Origin: Epiperipatus broadwayi
Lineage: Eukaryota > Onychophora > Udeonychophora > Euonychophora > Peripatidae
DNA: 64,000 bases
Reading direction: 5' to 3'
Assembly: GCA_028023455.1 (NCBI GenBank)
Contig: JAQFVV010012420.1
Coordinates: 7,207,194 to 7,271,193 of the forward strand
The position numbers and the translations under genes are program-made. The notes below the pieces were generated by a model. The model searched no databases, was not told the origin of the DNA, and worked only from the letters and a program-made list of their open reading frames with translations. Shown piece after piece: positions 45,536 to 58,895 of the stretch (positions are counted from its first letter, which is position 1; each line of letters begins with the position of its first letter).

Positions 45536-45559
45536 GTGATCTTCTGAATGGGCACAAGA

Positions 45560-48500
45560 AACAAACTTTAATTAAATCATACTGTGTCAGTGGTGAATAA
45601 CTGCATTTAACTAAAAAAAAGTGAAATAGCGCTAAAATTTTAAATTTTTTTGTTAATGGTCTAAAACCTTATGAGTAAATTGCTTATGAATGTTAGTTGG
45701 GAATTTTATAAGCATTTAATATTATTATATTTAATGAAATATTTAATGGTAGAAGGAGGGGTGGATTATTACAGGAATTGTTGGTATGCAAGTTAAGATG
45801 ATATAAATTTGTTTTATTTATTTGTAGAATAGTGTTTGGTATTTGTTTAGATGGTTTTCTGATCTGTTTATTCATTGGCACACCCATCCATGTATAAGTA
45901 ATATAATCAGTGAAATATGTTTAACCCATAGTCATATAAGTTATATTTTAGTCAGGATAATTTAGTATTCATATAGCAGCATATGTGTATGCATGTATGT
46001 CTGTATCATCTTTCAATTTCATTTTCATATTTAATTACAACATAGAATTTTACATTTTACAATAAAACATTTAAAATTACAGCAAATATCTCTAATAACA
46101 GATGTAAGTATATTTTGAGTGATTAATGGATATCTGGATTAGTGAATTATTTGACAAAATAAATTGTGTTATCAACTATTTTATTTACTAGCTAATTAAT
46201 ATTTATTTATTTCAAAAGTGTAAAACATTATTTTTATTTGTTTTATTCGGTTTGATTTAATTTAGAAAATCAAAATGATTTTTTTTTTCAAGAAAAGATT
46301 TCTTGAATATCTGTTCCTTAATTAATTGAGTGCAAAGGGTAGAGCTAACCTTTGGAGAATAAGGTGAACTCTTGATTGATGGCAAGGAGATTATTTAAGT
46401 GATAGTCAGTAATAAAAGTTATTCATTCATTATTATCTCTTAAATTATTCTTTCTGCTTCTGCCACTACTTCTATGTACATGGTTTTTTCAATCTCTTCC
46501 AGAAATCAAGTCAGTTAAACTCCAAAGTGTAAATTTTTAAACATTATTTTCTTTATAAAATTCAGTTTGGGAATTCTAGCTACCAGACAGCTTTAATAAG
46601 AAAGGATGTTGAGCTAATGTATACAAAAGGTATATTTTCTTCACTTTCAACCCAGTTAAACTTTAACACTATCATTTAAAATGTATTTGTATGCTTATAA
46701 CTTGCATCTACTTTATTTGTCTATGTCATCTATTATTATTAAGGAAAAATGAAATTCATAATTTTAAAATTGTGTGAACTTTATAATCTTTTAAGGAAAT
46801 TTATGCAGGACTGTTTAACAAAACCTACCATAGACTCTACATTTCAATTCTCTTCTAATTATATAAAAGTTAAGTTAAAATGGAAGAATGCGAGTATAAT
46901 TTATTGTGCTATACATTTGAACTATTATGTGATATAATTATGCTTATTATTCATGTTTATAAATTAATTTATTAAAGATGTGAATGCATGGCTTACAAAT
47001 AATTAACTAATTACTAGTATTTATTTATTGTTCACATGTTTAAGTCAAGTAGAAGGACATTAATATTATATATTTCTTGTTCTCCTTGGTATGTGGACTA
47101 ATTATAAAAAAAAATATTATTGCTTAAGGAGTTGTAGATTTACGTGAATAATTAATTAGCAATGGACCAAAATAATTATATTTGTGATAATTTATAAAGT
47201 TTATGGCAAGCTAATGTTTTCTTTTGGAAACCTGCTAAAGTTACTGCTAAATAAATTTAAAAAATTCCAGAATTAATTAAATGATAAATATAAAAGAAAT
47301 ACATAGCTGAAACTATCTATCCATATCTCCATCATTATAAAAATTTATTACTTGCGTGTTGTATTAGTGAGCTCAATTAGCTATTGCTAAGAACATTTGA
47401 GATTGCTAAATTAAATGTAAGTTGTGAATGTTTATCCTATAGGAAGTTGTCTTCATGGTTACTAATATACACCCATCTGAAATCATCATCCTTGTCTTTG
47501 CGTCATTCAGAAACTTTATGTTGGAAAAAGAAAAAAACTTTGCAAGTGAATTTTTTTTAAGTAAAGAAGAGTGACTTTTTTTTTTGCTTGTTGCTATTGA
47601 AATACCCTAGATAGATAGATACGTTTATTATTTATATATTTGCTTATTTAATTTATGTTATTTCCTTGACTTCAAGAATGTATCGGATAGTGTATTGCAA
47701 GTTCTAATACACTGGTAAATGATTATTATTTTAAATAGAATTTTTTATATAGGTTATATGTACATTTGGGTGCTTTATTAAAGAGAGGTATATATTTTTT
47801 TTTATTTATTAAATATATCAAAGTGAGCAATTGGCTTAGAGAGTAATAAATGTATGAAAGATAAATATTGTTATCAGAAACAGTGAAATTCATTGACAAT
47901 AACTACTGTCATTTAAAATTTTTAAAACAGCTTATAATTTGTCACAAACTAAAAGTTTTATTTTCAGTTTACCATTTACTTTATCATAATATTCATGTAT
48001 TATATAATTTGAAGTTATTTTCTTGCTCTTATTTATATGTATGTGTGTCTTTCTTATGCATTTATTTCATATAATTAGTAAATATTCAGTTTTATGACTG
48101 TTTTTCTTTCTGTTATTTTCGAATAATGCTGTATGCTAAAAGAATTGATAGAAATTAGTGACCTATCTGTATGTGTATTTATTTTCCAATGTATATAATG
48201 AAAAGTATTAAATATCTGTGAGAAAGAAAGTTATTTGTGATATGTTCTATGTTGATTGGGATTGAGAACTCTCTCCCTTAATATATCTAAGTATTTGCCA
48301 TGAGTGAAGTATATTCATAGATTGCATACGTATGCATTATAAAAATGATATTTTATGAAGTTGAGTAGTATATTTCCCCTTTATTCTGGTGGTGAGACTG
48401 AGTTCCACACCAATAGTATACCTCAAGGTTAGGTGGGGATTCATTATTCATCATTAGATTTATTAGCCAAGAAGCTTGTTTATTTCTCATGTGCTTAAAT

Positions 48501-49999
48501 TTTTCTTGAATGTTTATTTTTGTGCTATCATAGAATCATAGCTATATGTAATGTAGTTGGTGGTTAAATAAATGGTAAGATTAAATTCTTTATGGAATAT
48601 TAAAGCAGAAATAGTGTTATATTTGTTGGTTGGTCTATGGCATTATCCGTATTATGACACTTATTTAGTAACTCATAAGTAAACCGACAAGATGTAAATA
48701 TATTGATTTTGTCTTAATTATAGCATAAGATGTGACACACATGTAATGCAAATAATCTTGCAGACATGAGAGTATAATACTATTAAATTTATACATCAGG
48801 AATTAAATATTTTGAATTATATCATGTTAATTTACTGCAAGCTTTAAATCATCAAATCATCAGAATGATTACTTTTATTTTGAATGTGTGAAAAGTATAG
48901 ATATTTAAAGGAATTATTTGTTTGAGCTATTATAGGTTACTCTCTTGACAGCCAAAATTATTAATTTATTTTATCCCAATAATTGATAGTGTGATCTCTC
49001 CAATGTGTATATTTGTGCCCATAATAAGATATTTAATTACCCAGTGTTGTTTGCTAATAAAAAAAGATGTTATAGTTAATTAACAGCCTAAATATATTCG
49101 AAGTTAGAATATGAGGGCATTATTTTATTTGTTAATTCATGTCTTGTAAATGTCTAGTCAATAAATGGTAAAAAGTGTAACAAAAGAGATATCAAACCCA
49201 GATTAGGAAATGTATATGTAAATTTAAGAATTAGGACAAATAGTCCCAATGTGAGCTAATTATATCTATTTTAATTGCAAATGTAAATAAATGCTTTATT
49301 TATTATTTAAAACTTTGTCTCCAGTTGTTCTTATATGCAGTCGTATTCTAGTTTCCACATTCTACATATCTATTACAACATAAATGCACTACTTTGTAAA
49401 TTTGATAATAAACATACTGAAATCTGATAATATTGTTCTCTTGATCCAAACATTATATGAAATACTTTACCATTTGGTAAACTTATGAAGAAGGTTGCAT
49501 ACTTGGTTATTATTTAGACAATGATGTGAGATTAAAAGGTACCCTATTTCCTTCATTATCTAATTGCTAGTCCAGTGAAACATCATTCAATTCATTCCAT
49601 TATTTTTTTACAATAGTTATAAGTTATTGCATAATAGAATTTCTTTAATCAAATTGTATTAAAGATTCCCTGAGATCTGATTTCATAGTTCCAAATTAAT
49701 ATTAATTTAGCTATTTAGATTAAGATGTGCTAGATAGTGGAGTTATTCAATATCATGTTTTTCTGTTAAAGTTATATTGTAGTTAATCTATGAGTGTATT
49801 TAGATGATGGAAGAGATCAAATGTAAATTATAGTTTATTAGCTTGAATAAATAAAATTTTATTGATTTCTATCATTTGGTTGATTAACAAATGAGGCATA
49901 TATCTTATTTTAATCATCAATAGTATTTCTTCTTTCATTTATTTATCTTATGTGTATTCTTTACTTTCTATAACCCTCCACTGAGCTAAGCTATAAGTT
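45560..49999. other. A+T-rich non-coding stretch
   Basis: I saw no exon, repeat pair or RNA gene. Open frames here are short and low-complexity. Confidence 0.45.
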
Positions 50000-52900
50000 A
50001 GGCATAAGTAGAAGAGACTCAATACAAATTCAAAGCATAATAATGTTGTTAATTTATTCTATTCATTAATAGAATTGGCACCCTGGGCATTTGTTCATAT
50101 GATGTGTAGGATCGGAATTGAGTGAGGAGGTGGGTTATAATATATATATATAGTGCCCTTTTCTTTAGGTCAGAATAAATTTATTATATCAATTTACTAA
50201 AAAAAAATTAAATTTAAGATGTGTTCTCTTGGTATGATGACTATGTTATGCTGACAATCTTTTTAAAAGTTCAATTAAAGGAAGATAAAAATATTTAATG
50301 CCTAAAATTGTGCTAAATGTATTTAAAACAGTTAAATAAAGCTAAATGTATATTTGTATATGGTTGGGAAAGGTGGCCATAATAAAATAGTGTAGTAATA
50401 AATCTTTAAAATATGTATTAAAAGTTTAATTTTAAAAGCAATAACTTAAAATTAAATAAATATTATATTTTACAGTATAAATTATATTTAATATTATATT
50501 TTTTACTTAGTCTTTATGTGGTAGAACATGTAAACTAGAAATCAGTTTGCATTTTATTTTTTTACATGTTTTACTAAATATCCTTTTCTATTTTTAATAA
50601 TATTATCTTTTTTTATATGCTATATTATCTTTTTACATATTTTACTAAACACATTTTCTTTGGATGTGGACTCAAGTTTGTTCTCTAGCTAAAAACTTGT
50701 AATTGATTTATAATCCACACTACAGTCCAAAATAAGTATGCACATAATTTTTAAAAAGACATTATTTAATTCTTAAATTTCATGGTAATGATATTTAAAG
50801 CATAACCTCTACATTATTGCACTATTGAAAAAGTCTAAAAAAATGTAACTACTGGAACAAAGCAAGTGTTTGATTTTTTTTTCATAGTTATCCAACATAA
50901 TGTATAAATAAAATAAATAAATTGCAAAGCAATTTAATTGCTTTTAAAAATGTATAAGTAAGCTAAGTATACAAATTTAATTTTTTTTTCTTAAATAAAT
51001 CCTATCTAAATCCTAATTATCAAACTACATAATAAAGTATAATATACCTAATATGTCTTAGTAATTAATAAACATTAAAAAATAAAATTATATAGTAATG
51101 TAAATATTTTATTATTGAATGAACACAAATGATTTTTTTTGGTTAATAGAAATATAAACAAGTTATGCGTGTGAGTGGTTCTAAATTAAAAGTAACTAAT
51201 ATATTTTTAAAACATTTTAACCTAAAGGTACTAGATATGTAAGAGTTATATCAGCCATGTTATTTAAATTGATCTAGTTTGGTAATCCTAACCAAATATA
51301 AAAGTTATATCAATAAATAATGTAAGTATGACAGTTTAAAACATTTGATTGATATATATAATAAATTATAGTTATTAATAATGAAATAATACAACCTAAA
51401 AATTAAATAATAGTGTAAATATTTTATTAATGAAGGAATATAACTTTGTTAATAGAAAACATGAATAAATTTATGCATGAAAAATTTTGAATGAGTTTTA
51501 AAACAAATAACTATTTTTAATGCATTATTGACCTTCTAGTTAATGTTGATTTAAATATTCATTCAAAAAGAATAATGAAAACAATTCAGCCTCTTGTTTC
51601 TTCTTGCTATGTAAAATGGAGCTCTCCAAAGAATTATATGCTACCTGTAGGTGATATTTTTAATATTCAGGAAATTAAACCAGAATTACTTAAATAATAT
51701 CAGATCTGGCCCAGGAAGAAGTTGGAACAGTGTAATGTTTTCTGAGTGCCTATGGCAGTGATGATATTTTAAAATATGATACAAACACTTAAATATTTGA
51801 AATATATTGTTTGCTGATATTTCCTATCTCTATTAACAATTTCACAGGATTGTCCAAAAAATAGTATGAAAACTTTTGAAAGAAAAATTAAAAAATTTCA
51901 AATTTACTAAATAAATAATTTTGTTTTAAGGCATCATTATTTAAATATTGTTTCAAAAATTATTTTTTTTAAACATTAACTTGTATTATTTTAGCAAGTG
52001 TTTTAATGTCCAGGTTTATTTTATAGAAATAAATGAATAAAACATGTAAGGTATTTATTGAACACATTGCATGACTAAAACCATATTTGCACATTTTTCT
52101 TGTGAAAGCATTAGGAAAAAATGACTTTTAATTTACAAATTTTATTTCATAAACTGGAGAGGGGGGATAAAATTTATCTTGGACAAAGGTTCCTCTTACC
52201 CACATGGCAGCACTGTACAGAATACTTTTAGCTTTTTACATGCTGTAATGGGAACTATCTTACCCATCTGTACTGAATTCAAACTCTGTTACTAATGTAG
52301 AAAATTAGGAAGAGTGAAATAACTAATTTCACTAATGCAGTGACAATTTTTTTATTGGTGACCTACCCTAATTATCTTAGGCCCTGCATAAGAAGCAATA
52401 AGTCACTTAAATATAGTTCTTATGTTCAGTCTCATGTGAGTCTCATAATGAAAATTTGCATTATATCACAAATCTATATTGTAAAAAGGGAATTAAATTG
52501 ATAGCCATCAGCAATATTTCCCAGTGACCATATTTTAATCTCAATCGCCATCAGGGTAAAGCATTTTATAAAGTCCTAGACCTGTGAACTTTAACAGCCA
52601 CTTTCATAAAAAGATGCCTTACAAGGGCCTTATGGAGAGATACATCTAAAATGCCTTTATCCTATATACTAGCTCTTAACTCTAACTTTCAAGGAAATGG
52701 CATATAAGTAAAACAAAGACATCAAACTACAGTTTTGACTAAATTACAAAAAAAAAAAAAACATTTTATTAATCTTAATGATAAATTAGAAACAAAACAA
52801 AATAATAATGATAACACACGCACACAAAAAAAATTTAATACAGAACATACAACTTAGCAATATGAAAGAACACATCCCTTCTCCTTGTTTTTTTACCACA

Positions 52901-53650
52901 TACACTAATACATCAGATGATGGGCATATTAATACACACATATATAAATAACCAACAAACAATAAAAATATATAATGTTCATAATGATCAGTAATATTAA
53001 ATAAATGAAAAATATAAAGCAAGATTGTTTATATTTTAAATTTATACTTTTTACATATTAATAATAAATAAAAAAAATTATTTATTCTTTTTTTTTAAAT
53101 GACATCATGGTCATTCATCATGTAGTTCATAAAGAAACAAAAAAATATAATCTAGATCTAATTGTATACATGCACATTCATTCCAATATATATATATATC
53201 TTAACTCTTCCATAGATCATTTAACTGCAAATATTCCTGTTGGCTGAGTAACTAAGTTAAAGTTCTAAACTTTTGATTGATCAATTATGGAATCAGCAGT
53301 AAAACTATATTTATGTTTTAAAATTGTACTTGTTTTAGTTTAGTTTTTAAAAAGCAAATTAATAATTTGTCAGAATTTAAAAGTAAACAAAAATTTTTTA
53401 TAAAATAAATTTCTATTTATAATTGATAACAATAATCTATGATGGACAACATAAAAATTACTTTTATCGACCCATTACAAAATGCAGCCATATGCCATTG
53501 ATATCTCAAATTACTTAAAGTAAAGTAAATAATTTAAAATAATTATACTTTCATACATATTTTGTGAACAAAATAGTAAATATATAAAAAGAGATTCTAA
53601 AACATGTGTTTTCATTTTGAAAATCAAAACAAAGAACTTAGGACTATCTA
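50000..53650. other. A+T-rich non-coding stretch with one more balanced patch
   Basis: 52150-52690 is less A+T-rich and stop-rich in all frames. It may be an old repeat of unknown type. A poly(A) run sits at 52749-52762. Nothing else recognised. Confidence 0.4.
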
Positions 53651-53654
53651 AATC

Positions 53655-53740
53655 AAGAGTTCCCAAACTTTTTTCAGCTGCAGACTCTTTTACTAAGAAC
53701 TTTTAAAACTGTTGACCCCCTAGTCATTTACTTTAATTAT
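53655..53740 (+). mobile_element. One end of a decayed hAT-like element
   Basis: gagttcccaaacttttttc followed by gcagactcttttactaag and gttgaccccctag is the pattern of a hAT-type terminus with subterminal sequence. The opposite end was not found, so this is a fragment or decayed copy. Confidence 0.4.
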
Positions 53741-56700
53741 TCAAATTAGTAAATTTGTACAATACTCAATATTAAATATTTTACTAGATATCAAACTTTT
53801 CATTTTAATCACTTGTAATTAATAATTGAAAAAAATAAAAAAAACTACAGAATATGGCATTGTCTTGTGCAACATTTAATATCGAAATGTGCACTAACGA
53901 AAATTAAAGCAAAAAAATATTAGTTTTTTTTTAATTTTTGACATTTATGAAATAAATATTATATCAATAATTATGCGCTATAAATGCTCATTAAAGAAGT
54001 CATATATATTTCCCCGTTCCCCCCAAAATTTTGTTTTTCGATTTCGGGTTCTGCTCAGTTAACAAATAAATAAATGAAATTTCGCTTAATTAAAATGTTC
54101 GCTCATCTTAAATACAATCGCTCAATTTTAAAATGATTAACAAATATTTCTTTTTTTGAGACAGGGGCAATGGGAAGAGATAGCCTTGGCTTATCCACAC
54201 GATACTACCTCATGGCATAAGAACCTTCCCTTTTTTCTTCCCAAATAACTAACTCTAGTTTCTTATGCTTTCTGGCTCTTTCCTACGATTAAAATAATAA
54301 TTATATCTTATCTTCTTTATAACAAGAATCTAGCTCAATTAAATAAAATGAAGTAAAATAAAATAAAATAAAATCTCGGTCAAAATTGTATTCTAACTGA
54401 TTTAAAATTATGGAGAAAATATGAAAGGGAATTTTTGTCATAATCTTCACAGCAACTAATAATAAAAATAATAATAACAATAATAATATAATATAATCTT
54501 ATTCTTCCTAAAATGAAATAAATAAATAAATACGTCATGGAGTATTTTTTAATAATCTGACAACAGAATACGTGTGGCAACATTAGCATATAATTTAATG
54601 TATATTGGGCAACCGACTTTGACCAATAAATAATATAAAATTATGATCTTTTAATTTTACTCCAATAAATTCTCAAAATTATTATAACCTTTTATGTTTC
54701 CTTTTGTGCAAAATCTATATGTCTGTTTCAATTATAAATGTTCGGTTTCTGCTCCATGTGGAGAAATACAGGACCCAACTTAAAATAAATTTAAAAAAAA
54801 TTTATTAACAAATAAATAAATTAACAATATTTTTACATTATGTACTTGTTTCCCTTCTCTCCTTCTCAACTTAGTTTTTAGTTTATAAAATGAAGCAAAA
54901 TACTATTTATTTTTCCTAGCTAAATCTTATTTTTAACGCTTAGAAAATACAGTATTATTACTTGATTTATTATCATGGTTAGCTTGTTACAAAATGCATT
55001 TTTTTATGCTTATCACAAACCTTTGCTCCCTAATATTATTAAAATTATATTTTTAATTACAAAATTTACATTGTAGAAAAATTCTACAAAACAATAAAAT
55101 TCTAGTTTTATATTGGTTGTATGGAATCTTACAAAGTCAAAACATTGTTCTACATTCGGTATTAGGTTTTTTTTTGTTGTTGTTCATTATCCGATGTTTA
55201 TTAATCCTAATATTCTCATTCAGCCTTACTTCAGATGATATAATTACAACTATTAATATACCATGACAAGTTATATTTATTATACCTTATTGAACTATTT
55301 TCTTAATAAATATCAATACTTATTTTCTAAATATTATTTTAAAAATTCAAATTTTATTTCCTTTTAAAATAAAATTTTTAAAATACTTGGTTTAGATTTC
55401 TTTTAAAATCTTATTCATTTCTGAATTAATTTTACAATGTATTATATGATTCTTTCTCTCTTTATGATATTTTGGCTTTCAATTTTAAAGTTATACAATT
55501 CTATACATTCAAGCAAATAAACTATTCTTACCTAAACGATACTTATCTTCAGTTCTATTTTATTCTTATTTCTTTGAAAAATATCTTTCTGCCGATGCAG
55601 ATTCACAAAATAAGGATAGCGAAGATAGATGCATAGGATCAAAATACAACTAGAATATTATTCGTCATATATCTTGACAATCATGGCACAGGAGTTAAAA
55701 GACACTATAGAGGAGTGACCTTTACCTGTCTACCAACCTCTATTATAAGAACGATGCTAAAGCTATTTCTTCAGCTTTATTATAACATCAAAAAGTTTTA
55801 AAGATATGCAAAATACTGTCCAAACTATATGTGTTCAGTCATAGGGCTTATTACTATACGAAATCCAAACTAAATATGATCCAAATCCTTTATTTTCCTA
55901 TTTCTTAAAAAAAGATCATCTTGGTTTCCTCTCCACTAGTACTTCCAAGTCCTATCCGATCTTATTTCTCAAGATTTTTTCTATCTGTACATTGACAAAT
56001 ACATATCTGCATTACTAACAATAATAAAATTCATTTATTTTAAAACTATTCCACTGTTCTATAAGAAAATCTTTTTACTACTTTCCTCCGTATATTTAAT
56101 CATATACAAACTTTTTAAATATCTGAATACTTTATCACATGAAAGTTCAAAAGAATCACACAATTGTTCTGTTAAATTATATTATTAATATACTTTAAAT
56201 AAATTATTGCATGCATATTCCGAATTACTCCTATCTCATTATATGTTAAAAATGTTGTATAAAATGTGTACATATAATTTAAACTTTCACACTTCATTCT
56301 TAGGTCAATAGATGATCTAAAAAATTACATTATGCATTATAAATAAATATCAAAATTACCAAAACGATCTTTATTTTCTCGATCGCGTTCGTGGCTTTAC
56401 CATCCCATTGATCCTTGTAGATATAATATTCACATCCATACTTTATTTTAAACACTATTTCTATATTTTTATCAAGCTTTATATTTAAATCTCAATATTA
56501 CTAAATTTATGTTTATATGTTTTCCCTAATCTCACATAACATTTTATATTCTAAAAGAAATTAGCAAAATATTTAAACTATATTTACTGTACTTCTTCAT
56601 CAAACTTTCTTGAAAACTCTACTAAAGCTAAAAAAAATGTTTATTACTTCTTCTTCAGTCCTTAATGTTCTATTTTAAGGTAAAACAATTATTGTCTGTT

Positions 56701-57600
56701 TAATAAATATTCATAGACACAATCCTTGGTTTTCATAATATTTAATACAATTATTAATTATGATATTAGTTATCCCGTAAAGAAAACGTCTACATCTTCT
56801 CTTCTAATATTTTCTGCTAAGATTTTCCCACGACTTTTATGATGCATCTTCTAGGTACTTTGCTTTAAATATTCAGTAAATTTTTCGGTTTCCATGGATC
56901 CATTTTCATTAATTAATTTAAATTTAGATTTTCTAAATCAAGCATTTCTCCAATGAACACTTTATAATATTTTTTTTTTAATTCTTCTTAGAGAAAGTTT
57001 TTCTGTTCTTTTTTTCATAAAAAAAAAATAATGACTCTTTCATATTATTATTCTATAACTTTTTCCTTTCTTTTAAAGTTCTGGTACTATATACTTTGTA
57101 ATATTTCCTTTAAAAAGGACAAACATTTTTTTTTCTCATTATAACTTTTACATAATTCTTTATAATATACAGCATCTTAATTTTCCCATAGAGAAGAATA
57201 AAATAACTTCAGAGTAGCCTTATAAAATTTGTGCGTCATAATTTTCCTGACAAGTACTTCTCTTTTAAGTTTTCGTATAGCGTCCAAATTATATTTCTCT
57301 GAGTTACAATAATAAGTTTCTGGTTGAGCATAAAAAAGCTGTATCGAGGCACTTTACAAATATTTTTCCTTTAGCAATATTTTTAGGTATTTTTCCTTTA
57401 GTACTTCCATTTTTACTGCAAGGTTTTGGCTAAACTTGAATAAAATCACTGCAAAAAACTTTTAAAAATTAGCCCTTCATGTAAAGGCAGTCAAAATATT
57501 ATATGTTAAAAAAAAACTTTTAAAATAAATACAAAATTTTAAAATTATATCCCTTTTCTAGCTTACGATCTTATCCAGCTAAAAAAATATGTTACTCCCT
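53741..57600. other. Non-coding stretch with slightly different texture
   Basis: No exons recognised. It has fewer TA runs and more interspersed C and TC than the flanks. If the minus-strand gene starts near 57.6 kb, this would be its first intron. Confidence 0.35.
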
Positions 57601-57705
57601 CCTTCACTTACACATTACTTTCTCCCGCTTCGTCTAATTCCTATTTTCCGTCTGCTAAATTACCTTCGTTGATTGGTTAATGACTTTTAGCGCGAACAAA
57701 TTTAC
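57601..57705 (-). promoter_or_regulatory. Possible minus-strand promoter and first exon
   Basis: Reading the minus strand: ttcgcgct (E2F-like, about 57690-57697), aaccaatc (CCAAT box, about 57670-57677), then a more G+C-balanced stretch with tagacgaagcgggagaaag. A consensus donor follows, atgt|gtaagtga (donor 57611 downward). Such a cluster is rare here. It would suit the 5' end of a minus-strand gene whose last exon might be 38516-38600. The link is inference only. Confidence 0.3.
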
Positions 57706-58482
57706 ACATTTTAGTTTTATAATAAATTAAACCCTTTTAAAATAAAGAATTTATGATGTCATGTCTTAAATATTACTTAGAATAATATTTTTAAATTCAA
57801 TTATAATTTTATCAAAATCATTTAAACTTTAAAAACAATTATTAAAACAATATTTAATATTTCAACTTTTACTTTAAGGATCGATAGCAATTATATTTAG
57901 TTTTATAATTCACAACTTTATTATTAGTCTAACAAGCGTGTGTGTGAAGGTATATAATATACAGTCACATGATTACTAACTTTAACAGATGATTTTTTTT
58001 TAATTTACGTCTCGATCTAAATTACCAAAACTGATATATTTTATAAAAATTTGGAAAATAATTTAAAAATGTAGAACTAAATATAATTCTCATCATCATA
58101 AAGTTTATTTTAAAATATATTAGATTAAATTTTGACTATTAAATACAATTATAATATTACATATCGTTTTTTATTTAATTTATTAGTTTTAAAACATTAC
58201 AATTGGATTGTTAATATACTTTTAACTATTTATAGCTGTGTTATTTTATATGGCCAGCTTTTACAACCATAAGAAAGGATATAATTAAGCTTTATTTAAC
58301 TGTTCCTTTTAAAATAATCCATTACACTTTTATATACCAGGTATTTTCAGCCTTAAATTGTACTATAAGATCTAATTATCCTACTATTATTTATATATCC
58401 TACAAACATATCTTAAAATTTAAAATTTTTTAGCAATTGACCATTCTACCCTATTATGACTTATAGATAAGGGCACAATATA
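57706..58482. other. A+T-rich non-coding stretch
   Basis: Nothing recognised. Confidence 0.5.
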
Positions 58483-58560
58483 TATATATATTTTAATAAT
58501 TTGTTTAAAGCTTAGCACTTTCAAAGCTCTATGGCTTCATACTCATAGCTGTTTGCAGTT
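58483..58560 (+). repeat. Inverted second copy of the dispersed repeat at 7862-7996
   Basis: aaagcttagcactttcaaag and tggcttcatactcatagct are the reverse complement of the 7880-7926 core. A (TA)n tract sits immediately to the left, mirroring the other copy. Confidence 0.7.
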
Positions 58561-58895
58561 GATAGCCATGAGGGGGAGTATTTAAATTTATGTTCAGTAT
58601 TTTATTTAAAATAAATATATAAATTCAAAATAAGTACAAATATTAAAATCATTTTAATAATGTGAAAGGCTAAAACCTTCTACACATATGCTTTAAAAAT
58701 GCTTATGTGACAACCAATCAGATGTAATAATAACTGCATGTGGAACTCTTAATTCTAAAACACAAATCAGAAGTACAAGAAAAAGATGGGACCCAAATAA
58801 AATCATTTTATTAAACATAAAAATGAATTGAAAAAATCAACATATTCAGACAAAATTAAATATCAGCAAAATTCAACAATGAAATATTTTTTTTG
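58561..58895. other. Non-coding stretch
   Basis: No feature recognised. gggacccaaataaaatc at about 58789 resembles ggacccaacttaaaataa at 54773, which may be a shared repeat end. Confidence 0.35.

Noticed and set aside
52786-53022. 78-residue minus-strand membrane-like ORF
   Set aside because: Arises from A+T-rich and CA-repeat-like sequence; no acceptor/donor or family match.
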